64,000 nucleotides of DNA from Myxococcus stipitatus (lineage in GTDB: Bacteria; Myxococcota; Myxococcia; Myxococcales; Myxococcaceae), in NCBI RefSeq assembly GCF_038561935.1, contig NZ_CP102770.1, forward strand, positions 1,240,001-1,304,000, read 5' to 3'. The notes beneath the pieces were generated by a model that ran no database searches, had not been told where the DNA came from, and saw nothing but the letters and a program-made list of their open reading frames with translations. Of the stretch, positions 52,184 to 59,924 are shown in pieces; within the stretch, counting starts at the first letter, position 1, and every line of letters starts with the position of its first letter. Made by a program: the position numbers and the translations under genes.

Positions 52184-54598
52184 CTACAACTTCAGGTGGG
52201 TGTTGATGGCCCAGATGCGCTCCATCACGTCGTGGAGCGCATATTCGTTCTTGATGATGTACTCTTTGGAGATCGTCGTCACCTCGCAGTACCAATCCAC
52301 CAGGACGCCCTTCACGTCCATGCCTGGCGTCTTGGGGACGATCTTGTTGCTGTCCGTGACCTTCACGAGGACGTCGCTCGGATCATGGACGCCAGGGAGG
52401 TTAGTGATCTCCTTCTTGAGGTGCGGGTACGGATGGTCGATGGTGCGCTCCGCGATTCGGACGAGAGAGTTGTCAGGGTGCATCCAGAACTCCTGGCCAT
52501 CCTTGACATAGGGTTCAGGAATCCAGTGGGTGATGTTGCCAGCAGCATCCCTTACAGGGCTGCCGAAGTTGTTCGCCCGGAGCGTTGCCTTCATCGAGTC
52601 GGCGGTTTCACCGAACACGCTTGGCAGCTTCCTGACGGCGAGGCCCTTCGTCTGGAGGAGTTCCTGGATGGCCGGGTCCAACTTGGCCAGGAACTTCGCT
52701 TCCATGGGGAACTCAGTGAGCGCCACGATCTGCTTCCCCGTGAGCCGTTTGGCGAGCGTGTTGAGGTCGGCGTCTCCCACCGAGAAGTTCAGCAGCTTCA
52801 GGATTTGATGGCTCGCAAGGCCATCCATTCGTGAGATAGCCTTCTCGCCCAGCCGGCTGACGAGGAGCTGCTTGGTCTCCGCGGTGAGCCCCTTGAGGTT
52901 GTCGAGGAGGTTGCTCAGCTTCGTGACGGGGACAACCGCGCCCACGCTCACCGCGGTGCCGACAGTGCGCCAGAACTGCCCGCTGCCGATGACCAGGCCC
53001 GCTCCGGAGAGCATGCGATCACCGACAGTGAGGTCCTCGCCCAAGGGGTTGCACAGCTCTTTGCCCGTGACGACCTCGCACAGGTCGATGAAGTCACCCG
53101 CCGGAGTGAACCCCAGGCCAATTCCCGCCACCGCCTTGGTAGCCACCACCGCTCCGTCGAGGATGCGGAAGAGTGTCGCGGGGATGGTGGGGTCCTCGGC
53201 CTCCACGCCCTCGTCCAGCGCCCTGTAGCCGCCGAAAAGGGCGTCCAGGGTGTCGAGCACCACCTTCTGCTCGAGCGAACGAGGCGGGTCGTCGTACCAG
53301 AGGTTGAGGTTGTTCTTGAGCGCCTGCGCCTGGGCCGCGCTCTCGGGCCGCTGGGCGAGGAAGGCAACGAGGGCCTTGGTGTTCTCCCGCACGGGCGTGT
53401 CGAGGAACCAGTCCCCTTCGCTCATGAAGCCCCGGACGAAGTTGAGGACCTCGAGCTGCGCCGAGTGGAACGCGCCCCACTCCTCCAGCGAGACGCCCAC
53501 GCGGGACTTCAGGCCGCGCTCGAAGACGTCCTGATTGAAGCGCCACAGACGAACCATGGATTGGAAGCCCTGTCTGTCTGTCACCACGCCGTTGGCCAGG
53601 GACTTGTTCAGCTCGGTGAGCGTCTGCTGGGCGAAGGCGGCGTAGGGGTCCTGCGTCTCGTCGAAGTCGTCGCCCTGGCTGACATCGGGGACCTCCACCT
53701 CGTCCACCGAGTCGTCGCCGAGATCCGGCTCGAAGGTGTCGGGGTCGTGGACGTCCAGGCCGCCCGGCTGGGGCATGACGTAGCCATCCAGGTCTTGCAT
53801 CTGCTGGCGGAAGACGGAGTTGATGCGGTCAATCTCCGCGCGCAGCTCATTGATGCTGGCGTGGAGGTCGGTGAGCATCTGCACCAGTCGCGAGCGCACG
53901 GACGAAGGAACCGCGCTGTAGCGGGCGAGCAGCGCCTCGAGCTCCGCGGAGGTGATGGAGTCGAGCGGGCGGCTCAAGAGCTGCTTGAGCTCGGCTTGGA
54001 GTGCTTCCAGTTGCGTGGCTTGCTGCCGGGCCCAGTCGAACTGGGAGCTCAGTTGATAGAGCCGACGGAGCTCTCCCTTCACCACGTCCTCGAGCTCGGC
54101 GATGCTGCGCGAGAGCACGGGGTTGATTTCGGACAGGTCCATCGTCAGCGACGTCACGCCGGAGAAGGGCTGTCCGTTGCGGGTGATGTAGAACAGCCGC
54201 CGCGAAAGGTCCCCGGAAACGAGGTCGACCGTGTCCTCGCTGTGGGTGCAGTGGTCGTTGTTGCCGGACGTGGCGATGTCGAAGAAGAAGTCGTTCTTCC
54301 CCCAGTTCAGCAGGCTGCCGCTGAAGGGCGCCTTGGCGCGGCCTTCCTGGTCTCCGTTGGGGAAGGTGCGAAGGGGGGTCTCGGTGAAGGTGGGGATGAG
54401 GGTGGTGTTGACGGTGAAGAGCGGGATGCCTTCGTGCAGAAGCTTGGGCTCGAGGCAGCTTCCGCGAGTCCCTCGGAAGGAGACGGTCTTCAGCTTGAGG
54501 GTGTAGTCCCGAGCGAGGCCCGCCGCGGAGGCGTCCTCCGGGAGGCCAGCCATCGTGACGCACACGAGGGCCGTGAGGCAGGTCCTGAGAAGGTTCAT
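52184..54598 (-). CDS. 804-aa secreted protein with pre-toxin-like segment, copy A
   Basis: From ATG 54598, with signal peptide (MNLLRTCLTALVCVTMAGL, cleavage near ASAA). The first 100 residues have paired Cys; 170-300 is coiled-coil and ends in a DVHDPDTFEPDLGDD acidic stretch. A segment near residues 500-545 (PAGDFIDLCEVVTGKELCNP, DRMLSGAG) resembles the PT-TG pre-toxin module of polymorphic toxins. The last 110 residues have WMHPDNSLVRI and HPYPHLKKEI, reminiscent of toxin nuclease tails (HPD...VRI...PH..KE). This is similarity of pattern only. Residues about 555-700 differ most from copy B, while the tail is conserved. Confidence 0.7.
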   Translation of the reverse strand: MNLLRTCLTALVCVTMAGLPEDASAAGLARDYTLKLKTVSFRGTRGSCLEPKLLHEGIPLFTVNTTLIPTFTETPLRTFPNGDQEGRAKAPFSGSLLNWGKNDFFFDIATSGNNDHCTHSEDTVDLVSGDLSRRLFYITRNGQPFSGVTSLTMDLSEINPVLSRSIAELEDVVKGELRRLYQLSSQFDWARQQATQLEALQAELKQLLSRPLDSITSAELEALLARYSAVPSSVRSRLVQMLTDLHASINELRAEIDRINSVFRQQMQDLDGYVMPQPGGLDVHDPDTFEPDLGDDSVDEVEVPDVSQGDDFDETQDPYAAFAQQTLTELNKSLANGVVTDRQGFQSMVRLWRFNQDVFERGLKSRVGVSLEEWGAFHSAQLEVLNFVRGFMSEGDWFLDTPVRENTKALVAFLAQRPESAAQAQALKNNLNLWYDDPPRSLEQKVVLDTLDALFGGYRALDEGVEAEDPTIPATLFRILDGAVVATKAVAGIGLGFTPAGDFIDLCEVVTGKELCNPLGEDLTVGDRMLSGAGLVIGSGQFWRTVGTAVSVGAVVPVTKLSNLLDNLKGLTAETKQLLVSRLGEKAISRMDGLASHQILKLLNFSVGDADLNTLAKRLTGKQIVALTEFPMEAKFLAKLDPAIQELLQTKGLAVRKLPSVFGETADSMKATLRANNFGSPVRDAAGNITHWIPEPYVKDGQEFWMHPDNSLVRIAERTIDHPYPHLKKEITNLPGVHDPSDVLVKVTDSNKIVPKTPGMDVKGVLVDWYCEVTTISKEYIIKNEYALHDVMERIWAINTHLKL

Positions 54599-55106
54599 GG
54601 AATCACCAGAAGGGAGTGGAGCCCCGTAATCACAGGGGCTCGGAGGAGCGGAGCGCGACGTCATGGGCGATGGCCGCGGCACGCACGCGGCCGGCGGCGA
54701 GGTGCTGCTCGATTTCCTGAAGCAGCGTCGCGTTCACCCCCGCGGTGCGCATGGAGGCGATGTTCAGGCGCATGGTGCCGGGGAGGGTGGTGTTGACGTA
54801 GTTGCGGGACTTGGAGAACTGGAGCGCGAGGGTGTTGCAGCCCGTGCCCATCCAAGGCGTGGCGGCGGCCTTGGCGCAGACGGACTCGAGCTGGAGGATG
54901 CTCTCGTGCTCCTGGAGCTTGCCGGCGAGGAAGTAGAGGCGAAGCTTCGTGCTGCGAGGAGGCAGCTTGCCGACCTCGGTGACGCGGGCGGTGGTCTCGG
55001 CGAGGAACTGGGTGGAGGCGGCGAGGTTGGTGTTCTGGACGATGGTCTGACGCGTGGCCTGGTCGGCCTGGAGCGTCATGAGGGCCGTCTGGCGTCGGCG
55101 GATGCC
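54560..55106. repeat. 547-bp perfect repeat tract, copy A
   Basis: Identical to 62301-62847 base for base, covering the end of the coiled-coil lipoprotein gene, the gap and the first codons of the 804-aa gene; mismatches resume on both sides. Confidence 0.9.
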
Positions 55107-56207
55107 ATCGAGTGTCTTGGTGACGATGTCGCCGGTGCGCACGTAGCGCGAGTCGGCGTAGGCCTGGATGTTGGCGAGCACCTCCATGGGCTCATCGGCG
55201 AGCTTGGGGCGCGCGAAATTGTGGGCCCTCATGAAGTCGAGGTGGGGTTCCAACTCGGCCTCGAGTTCGTCATGGACTCGGGAGAGTTGGCGGGAGAGGC
55301 GGAAAGCCTCGAGCTGAAGCTGCTGAGGGGCGATGCCCTCGGCGCGGCTGAGTTGGACGAGCTCCAGCTGGACGTTGGGGAGTGTCGCGAGCGTGGCGGT
55401 GGAGGCCTGCTGGACGAGCGTGTTGAGGCGGGCGAGGAGGATGGGCTCGTTGGTGCGGTAGGTCTCGAACTGCGCCACCAATGCGGCATAGGCAGCCTGA
55501 TGCGTCTGGAGGCTCTCCTGGTGGCGATCCAGCAGGGACTGGATCTCCAGCACGGTCTCTCGTTGGTGGGCGAGGTCCGCCTGGGCCGTCTTGCCCTCCT
55601 CGGCGGCCTTGACCTTGAGCAGTTCGGGCAGGGCGCTGTCGAGAATGCGCCGGTTGCTGTCCACCACCTGTCTGATGGGCGCGTGGTAGTTGTTGACCAT
55701 CTCCTCGGCGATTTCGCGAATCTTTCGAAGGCTCTGCTCGAAGGAGGTCGCGGTGACGTTCTCTGCGTTGGACGTCCGGTAGAACACGGCGATGCGCTCG
55801 ACCTGGGCGTTCCAGGCGTCGAACTGGTCCGGGCTGGTAGCTGCCTCGACCCAGAGCACGGGCGGATACTTCATGCAGGCTTCCCAGGCTCGTTTCGTCT
55901 CAGCCTCCGTGGGGTTGGGCGCCAGGACGATGCAGTTGGAACGGATGACATCGAGGACACCCTGGTACAGGTCCGCCGGCTCCCGCGTGCTGGAGCAGGT
56001 GGTGGGGATGACCTTGTAGTCCGGCCGATACGCGCAGATGGCGGGAGTCGAGGCGGCCCGGGTCACCGTCGCGGTGGGGCCGGGCTCCTTGTTGGCGGAG
56101 GTGGGAGGAGACTCGGGTGACGTCTGCTGTCCGCAGCCAGCGGCGAGCAGGAGCGCGGCGAAGGGCACGAAGCCGTGGCCGCGGATGAAGCGCAAGGGCG
56201 AAGTCAT
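54630..56207 (-). CDS. coiled-coil lipoprotein, copy A
   Basis: 525 residues. Lipobox LLAAGC near residue 25 with Gly next to Cys (outer-membrane type). Mature part starts with a Pro/Ser/Thr linker, has four Cys before residue 115, and from about 120 to 440 is nearly all helix with heptads (QADLAHQRETVLEIQSLLDRHQ, LQLEAFRLSRQLSRVHDELE). The C terminus (GTGCNTLALQFSK) adds a Cys. A hairpin AGCCCC/GGGGCT spans its stop and the gap to the 804-aa gene. Possibly a scaffold or delivery subunit; unknown. Confidence 0.75.
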   Translation of the reverse strand: MTSPLRFIRGHGFVPFAALLLAAGCGQQTSPESPPTSANKEPGPTATVTRAASTPAICAYRPDYKVIPTTCSSTREPADLYQGVLDVIRSNCIVLAPNPTEAETKRAWEACMKYPPVLWVEAATSPDQFDAWNAQVERIAVFYRTSNAENVTATSFEQSLRKIREIAEEMVNNYHAPIRQVVDSNRRILDSALPELLKVKAAEEGKTAQADLAHQRETVLEIQSLLDRHQESLQTHQAAYAALVAQFETYRTNEPILLARLNTLVQQASTATLATLPNVQLELVQLSRAEGIAPQQLQLEAFRLSRQLSRVHDELEAELEPHLDFMRAHNFARPKLADEPMEVLANIQAYADSRYVRTGDIVTKTLDGIRRRQTALMTLQADQATRQTIVQNTNLAASTQFLAETTARVTEVGKLPPRSTKLRLYFLAGKLQEHESILQLESVCAKAAATPWMGTGCNTLALQFSKSRNYVNTTLPGTMRLNIASMRTAGVNATLLQEIEQHLAAGRVRAAAIAHDVALRSSEPL

Positions 56208-56273
56208 GGCAATGAGAGTCCTTTCGGGTCGGCTTGGGGCCGCCCGTCGGAGATGTCTGGGATTGAGGCGCGG

Positions 56274-57260
56274 TTACGGCGTGAGCCAGGGCGCGAGCTG
56301 CAGCCGGGCCAGGTCGAGCTTCTGCTGGGCGGCGACGACGGCGAGCGCTGCGGCCTGGTACTGGGCCTGGTATTGGGCGCGAGCGGCGGGAGTGGAGCGG
56401 CCGGCGAGCTTGTCGATGACGACCTTGGCCTCGTCACCGAGGAAGTCGCGCACCGTCTTCAGCGAGCCGTCGGGGTGGGTGTAGTCACCAGGCCCGCCGA
56501 GGGTGCCGAGGTTGAAGAAGAGCTGGTTGAGGAGCTCGCGGTCGGCGTCGGTGAGGAGGAGCTCGGGAGGAGTGCCAGCGGGCTGCTCGCAGGTGATGGC
56601 GACCTTGAGGAGGACGTTGGAGGAGTCCATGGACTTGGCGCGCAGGTCCATCATCGTCTCGGTGGTGAGCTCGGCGTAGAAGCGGTTGGAGAGCTCGCCC
56701 ATGAAGTTGTAGGCGGTGCTGAAGTCGAGGAGGGCCTCGAGGTTGTTCCGCTGGAGCGTCTTCGCCGCGAGGTCCGCCTGGAGGTCCTGGATGAGCGTCT
56801 GGGCCTGGGAGGAGGAGTCGACGTCGACCTGGTTCCAGTCGATGTTGAGGGAGACGCGGCAGGTGTCCGCGAAGGAGGCGATGGAGGTCCAGGTGGAGGA
56901 GTCCTTGAGCTCGATGCTGGTGAGGAGCTGGCGGTCGAGGCCGCGGAGGACGATGGACGGGGTGGAGAGGAAGGAGTAGCGCGTGGCGCTGCCGCCGGCG
57001 GGAGTGAGCATGACCTCCAGCGGGTACTGGGTGGAGCAATTGCCAGACAGGGCACGCTGGACGACGGTGCGCATGGGGACGGCCGTCATGAAGTCCGTGC
57101 CAGTCAATGTCTGGGTAGGGATGGAACAGCGGGTCAGCCGCCCGGCGGTGGGAGTGCAGCGCGCGGGGGAGATGACGTCGATGACCGTGGTCTGCGCCAG
57201 CGCGGTACCACCGCACAGCGAAGACACCAGGAGTGCTCCGAACAGAGTTTGCTTGGGCAT
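56274..57260 (-). CDS. secreted protein of unknown function, first gene of cassette A
   Basis: 328 residues from ATG 57260: signal peptide KQTLFGALLVSSLCGGTALAQ. Mature N-terminal half beta-rich with three or four Cys (PARCTPTAGRLTRCSIPTQ), then helical from about 180 (AQTLIQDLQADLAAKTLQRNNLEALLDFS). The stop is TAA. No Shine-Dalgarno is evident. It is the first gene after the sigma54 promoter. No known family recognised. Confidence 0.72.
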   Translation of the reverse strand: MPKQTLFGALLVSSLCGGTALAQTTVIDVISPARCTPTAGRLTRCSIPTQTLTGTDFMTAVPMRTVVQRALSGNCSTQYPLEVMLTPAGGSATRYSFLSTPSIVLRGLDRQLLTSIELKDSSTWTSIASFADTCRVSLNIDWNQVDVDSSSQAQTLIQDLQADLAAKTLQRNNLEALLDFSTAYNFMGELSNRFYAELTTETMMDLRAKSMDSSNVLLKVAITCEQPAGTPPELLLTDADRELLNQLFFNLGTLGGPGDYTHPDGSLKTVRDFLGDEAKVVIDKLAGRSTPAARAQYQAQYQAAALAVVAAQQKLDLARLQLAPWLTP

Positions 57261-57315
57261 GAGAGTGGTTGGCGACGTTGTCGCGAACGAGGTAGATACG
57301 GCGAGTCCGCTGATG

Positions 57316-57331
57316 TGCACTTGCCGGGCCA
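57316..57331 (-). promoter_or_regulatory. sigma54-type promoter of cassette A
   Basis: On the minus strand, TGGCCCG-GCAA-GTGCA matches TGGCACG-N4-TTGCA at 10 of 12 fixed positions, with GG and GC in the exact 12-base register. Transcription would begin near 57305, giving a 45-base leader before ATG 57260. Confidence 0.7.
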
Positions 57332-57422
57332 GAGACGTTTGGTGCGTCCCTCTGCCCATGTCGGCCTTGAGATTCCCCGGGCCGCAGCAGAGCAACTCCC
57401 GAGTCCAGGTGGGGACGATACC

Positions 57423-57440
57423 CGTCCGGATTCCCGGACG
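57423..57440. promoter_or_regulatory. inverted repeat, candidate enhancer site for a sigma54 activator
   Basis: CGTCCGG-ATTC-CCGGACG, perfect 7-base arms, about 92 bases upstream of the -24 element; that distance suits an NtrC-type activator. Confidence 0.45.
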
Positions 57441-57869
57441 TCCGTGACAGAAGTTCGATGGGCTGGACGTGCATCTTGGGGCGCTCGCTGCCCTGCCTGG
57501 TGTCCCAAAGGGCTTGTCGCACCTCGGTCCAGGAATGCTGGACCGCCCCCATCCTGGTCGAGCCCGGTGCGCTCCAAGGCCCAGGGGCCACACGGCACGA
57601 GGCGTCACTTCCCGCGACTGCCTCGGCCATGTGTTGCCGGTGGGGCAAGGACAACCAGTCGTTGTTGCCCGCCTATGCAGCGCTTGCTGCTGCTTGCTCA
57701 CCCAGCACTGCTTGCCTTCACTGTCAGACAGGACCCGCACGTGCTCGGGGGGCTCTCGCACACTGCGCTGTCGAGTTTGCCTGGCACTCAATCGGAGCTC
57801 GAATCGCAAACCTTGGCTTGGGCGAACTGCACCGGTTCGCGCTGACGTCCAAAGGTAGGAAGCTCCTGA

Positions 57870-57895
57870 CAAAGAAAGATGCGATTCTTTCTTTG
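57870..57895. promoter_or_regulatory. AT-rich perfect palindrome
   Basis: CAAAGAAAGA (57870-57879) and TCTTTCTTTG (57886-57895) around TGCGAT. AT-rich arms are striking in this GC-rich DNA. It may be an operator or part of a hairpin; no gene link is clear. Confidence 0.45.
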
Positions 57896-58018
57896 GGGCA
57901 CGGACCCTCCATCGATCCTCGTGGGCTCCACGAGGAGGGCCGTGCGCGGGGCACCCAGCCTATCCACTCAACGGGACAGGCTGGACGCCGGTGATTCGCA
58001 AGGACTACTGCGGTGCGC

Positions 58019-58840
58019 TCACGGCAGGCATTGGCCCGGGTTGGTCACGTCCGGGATGCACTTCTCGGTGAACAGGCGCATGTCGTGGAAGATGATTTCG
58101 GAGATGTTGTTGTAGGAGTTCTTCACGTAGACCTCGAAGGTGACCTCGGTCCAGGGGGCGAGCGTGGTCTCGACTTCGAAGGCACCCACCGGGGCACCGC
58201 GAACAATCGGGAGCTCCGTCCTCGTGACCTCCGTCCAGGTCGGGTTCACGGAGTCCTTCTTGTTGAGGACCAGGATCAACGACGTCGCCTCACTGCAGCC
58301 ACCGGTGGTGGCGCAATAGGACTCGTCATAGGCCGCGAACACTGTGCCTCGCACCAGGGCCGGGCGGATGTGGTCGACGACGGAGACCAGCATGCCCTGG
58401 CGCTGGGGCGTCCCCGTCGTGCCCGTGTACCGGCTCCAGGTGGACGCGCGATAGGTGTTGTTCACGCTGTCGCAGAACACGGACTGCCCACGGCTGTAGA
58501 AGCTGTACACCCCCCAGGACAGGGACCACACCTTCACCTGGGGCCTGCCGAAGTTGGCATCCGCCCGAACGTACTCAGAGCCAGTGTTGGGGCGGAGCCA
58601 GAACGTCGACGGCGTCGGTCCCGAGGGACATGCATACTGCTTGTCGTAATCCAGCCAGCAGGACCAGCCCGAAGGCAGGTTCGAGAGGTTGCACATCGGC
58701 AGCGTCACTTCCGTGCCGTTGATCTCCTGCTCGGTCGTCCCCGTCCCTCCAGAGACGTCTCCGTCCACGTCAGAAGGGGTGCCACAAGCCGTGACGCCCA
58801 GAAGAGACACGAGTGCCAGCTTTTGAATGAGGGATTGCAT
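58019..58840 (-). CDS. 273-aa lipoprotein, last gene of cassette B
   Basis: ATG 58840 with AAGGA 6 bases upstream. Signal ends in VTAC (Cys19). Mature part beta-rich with eight or so Cys (WSCWLDYDKQYAC, CATTGGC) and the closing CIPDVTNPGQCLP; it looks like a lectin- or jelly-roll-like domain (GAFEVETTLAPWTEVTFEVYVKNSY). It follows the propeller by 48 bases. A decayed homologue ends copy A. Confidence 0.8.
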   Translation of the reverse strand: MQSLIQKLALVSLLGVTACGTPSDVDGDVSGGTGTTEQEINGTEVTLPMCNLSNLPSGWSCWLDYDKQYACPSGPTPSTFWLRPNTGSEYVRADANFGRPQVKVWSLSWGVYSFYSRGQSVFCDSVNNTYRASTWSRYTGTTGTPQRQGMLVSVVDHIRPALVRGTVFAAYDESYCATTGGCSEATSLILVLNKKDSVNPTWTEVTRTELPIVRGAPVGAFEVETTLAPWTEVTFEVYVKNSYNNISEIIFHDMRLFTEKCIPDVTNPGQCLP

Positions 58841-58888
58841 GGTGTTTCCTTGAGGTGACGTGACTGAGATGAATCGCGCGGGGACTCG

Positions 58889-59863
58889 CTACGGAGTGAC
58901 GGAGTGCTCTGGGGCCACGCCCCAGACACCCACGGTTCCGTCGCCTTGTCCCCACACGAGGGTGCGGCCGTCCGGCGAGAACAGCGCGGAGCTGGCCTGC
59001 ATGTCATTGCTATCCGAGTGACTGAAGACCTGCTGCCCATCCCGGGTGCGCAGGAGGACGAAGGCCGCCATCGCACAGGCGACCGCGAGGAGCGAGCCGT
59101 CCGGACTGAAGCTCAGCCCGTGCGTGCCGACCGGAGGACTCTCGAGCGTCCGCAGCCGCGTCCGGGTGGCGGTCTCGATGAGGTGAATCTGGTTCTCGGA
59201 GGTCGCCACCGCGAGTCGCTCCCCGGAGGGCTCGAAGGCCAGCGCCTTGATGGAGTGGGCGTCAAGGTCGAAGGCCGGCAGCACCGCGCCAGTATGGGTC
59301 TCCCAGAAGCGGAGCACGCCCGGGAGGTTGCCGGGCTCACGTGTCCCCGCCACCGCGAGGCGCCCATCGGGTGACAGCGCACAGCCCTGCAAGGGCGTCG
59401 ATGCATTCTCGAGTTCGCGCACCCGCTCCCCGCGTCGCGCGTCCCAGAGGAAGGCGTGGCCCTGCGGGCTCGTCACCAACACGACGTCCCCCTGGAGGGC
59501 CACGCCAATCTCCGGGCCCACCGCGTCCAGGCGCAGCTCATGCCGGAGCGTCCCGTCCACGGTGGACCACGACTGGAGAACCCCCTGCAGCGTCAGCGAG
59601 ACGAGCAGGTCGCCTCCCGCGAGGAAGCCCACGTCCGTGCCTCGGGTCACGGGGTGGCTCGCGCAGGCCCGAGGACTGTCGCCCGGAAGCTCCCACCACT
59701 GAAGCATCCCCTCCGCCCCACGGCCCATGGAGGCGAGGTGCCGTCCCTGGGCATCGAATGCGAGGGATTGGCCTCGGAAGCCCGGCGCCGTGAGGCGGGG
59801 CCCGAACTGACGCAGGCACGTCAGCCGTGAAGCGTTGTCGGAAGTCAGGAGGAGCGAAGGCAT
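58889..59863 (-). CDS. WD40-like beta-propeller protein, copy B
   Basis: 324 residues from ATG 59863 (TTG 59881 would add six). Blade motifs as in copy A: FDAQGRHLASM, LLVSLTLQGVLQSW, FLWDARRGERVREL, ALSPDGRLAVAGT, LVWGQGDGTVGVWGV. Cytosolic. Substitutions from copy A are spread through all blades and the differing loops suggest partner-specific change. Confidence 0.82.
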   Translation of the reverse strand: MPSLLLTSDNASRLTCLRQFGPRLTAPGFRGQSLAFDAQGRHLASMGRGAEGMLQWWELPGDSPRACASHPVTRGTDVGFLAGGDLLVSLTLQGVLQSWSTVDGTLRHELRLDAVGPEIGVALQGDVVLVTSPQGHAFLWDARRGERVRELENASTPLQGCALSPDGRLAVAGTREPGNLPGVLRFWETHTGAVLPAFDLDAHSIKALAFEPSGERLAVATSENQIHLIETATRTRLRTLESPPVGTHGLSFSPDGSLLAVACAMAAFVLLRTRDGQQVFSHSDSNDMQASSALFSPDGRTLVWGQGDGTVGVWGVAPEHSVTP

Positions 59864-59924
59864 GAAGGCGGTCCGGTTCAAGGCGCCAGGCCAGAGCAGC
59901 CCGGCGCCCTGGGGTGAGGCGTGT

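Larger units (their letters stand above)
51141..56250. repeat. tandem cassette copy A
   Basis: Corresponds to 58882-64000 with an offset of 7741 (7750 past a 9-base insertion in the lipoprotein gene). It contains the propeller, 804-aa and coiled-coil lipoprotein genes. Copy A continues to the 328-aa gene (56274-57260); the same part of copy B is beyond the window. Confidence 0.9.
57261..58018. other. intergenic region between cassettes
   Basis: 758 bases with no credible gene; long frames here lack a good start and family features. It holds the sigma54 promoter (57316-57331), the 57423-57440 inverted repeat, the AT-rich palindrome at 57870-57895 and, near 58018, the end of cassette B. Confidence 0.6.

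Noticed and set aside
57458-57994. 178-codon plus-strand ORF between cassettes
   Set aside because: No Shine-Dalgarno, no domain, composition unlike neighbouring genes, and it overlaps the promoter region of cassette A.
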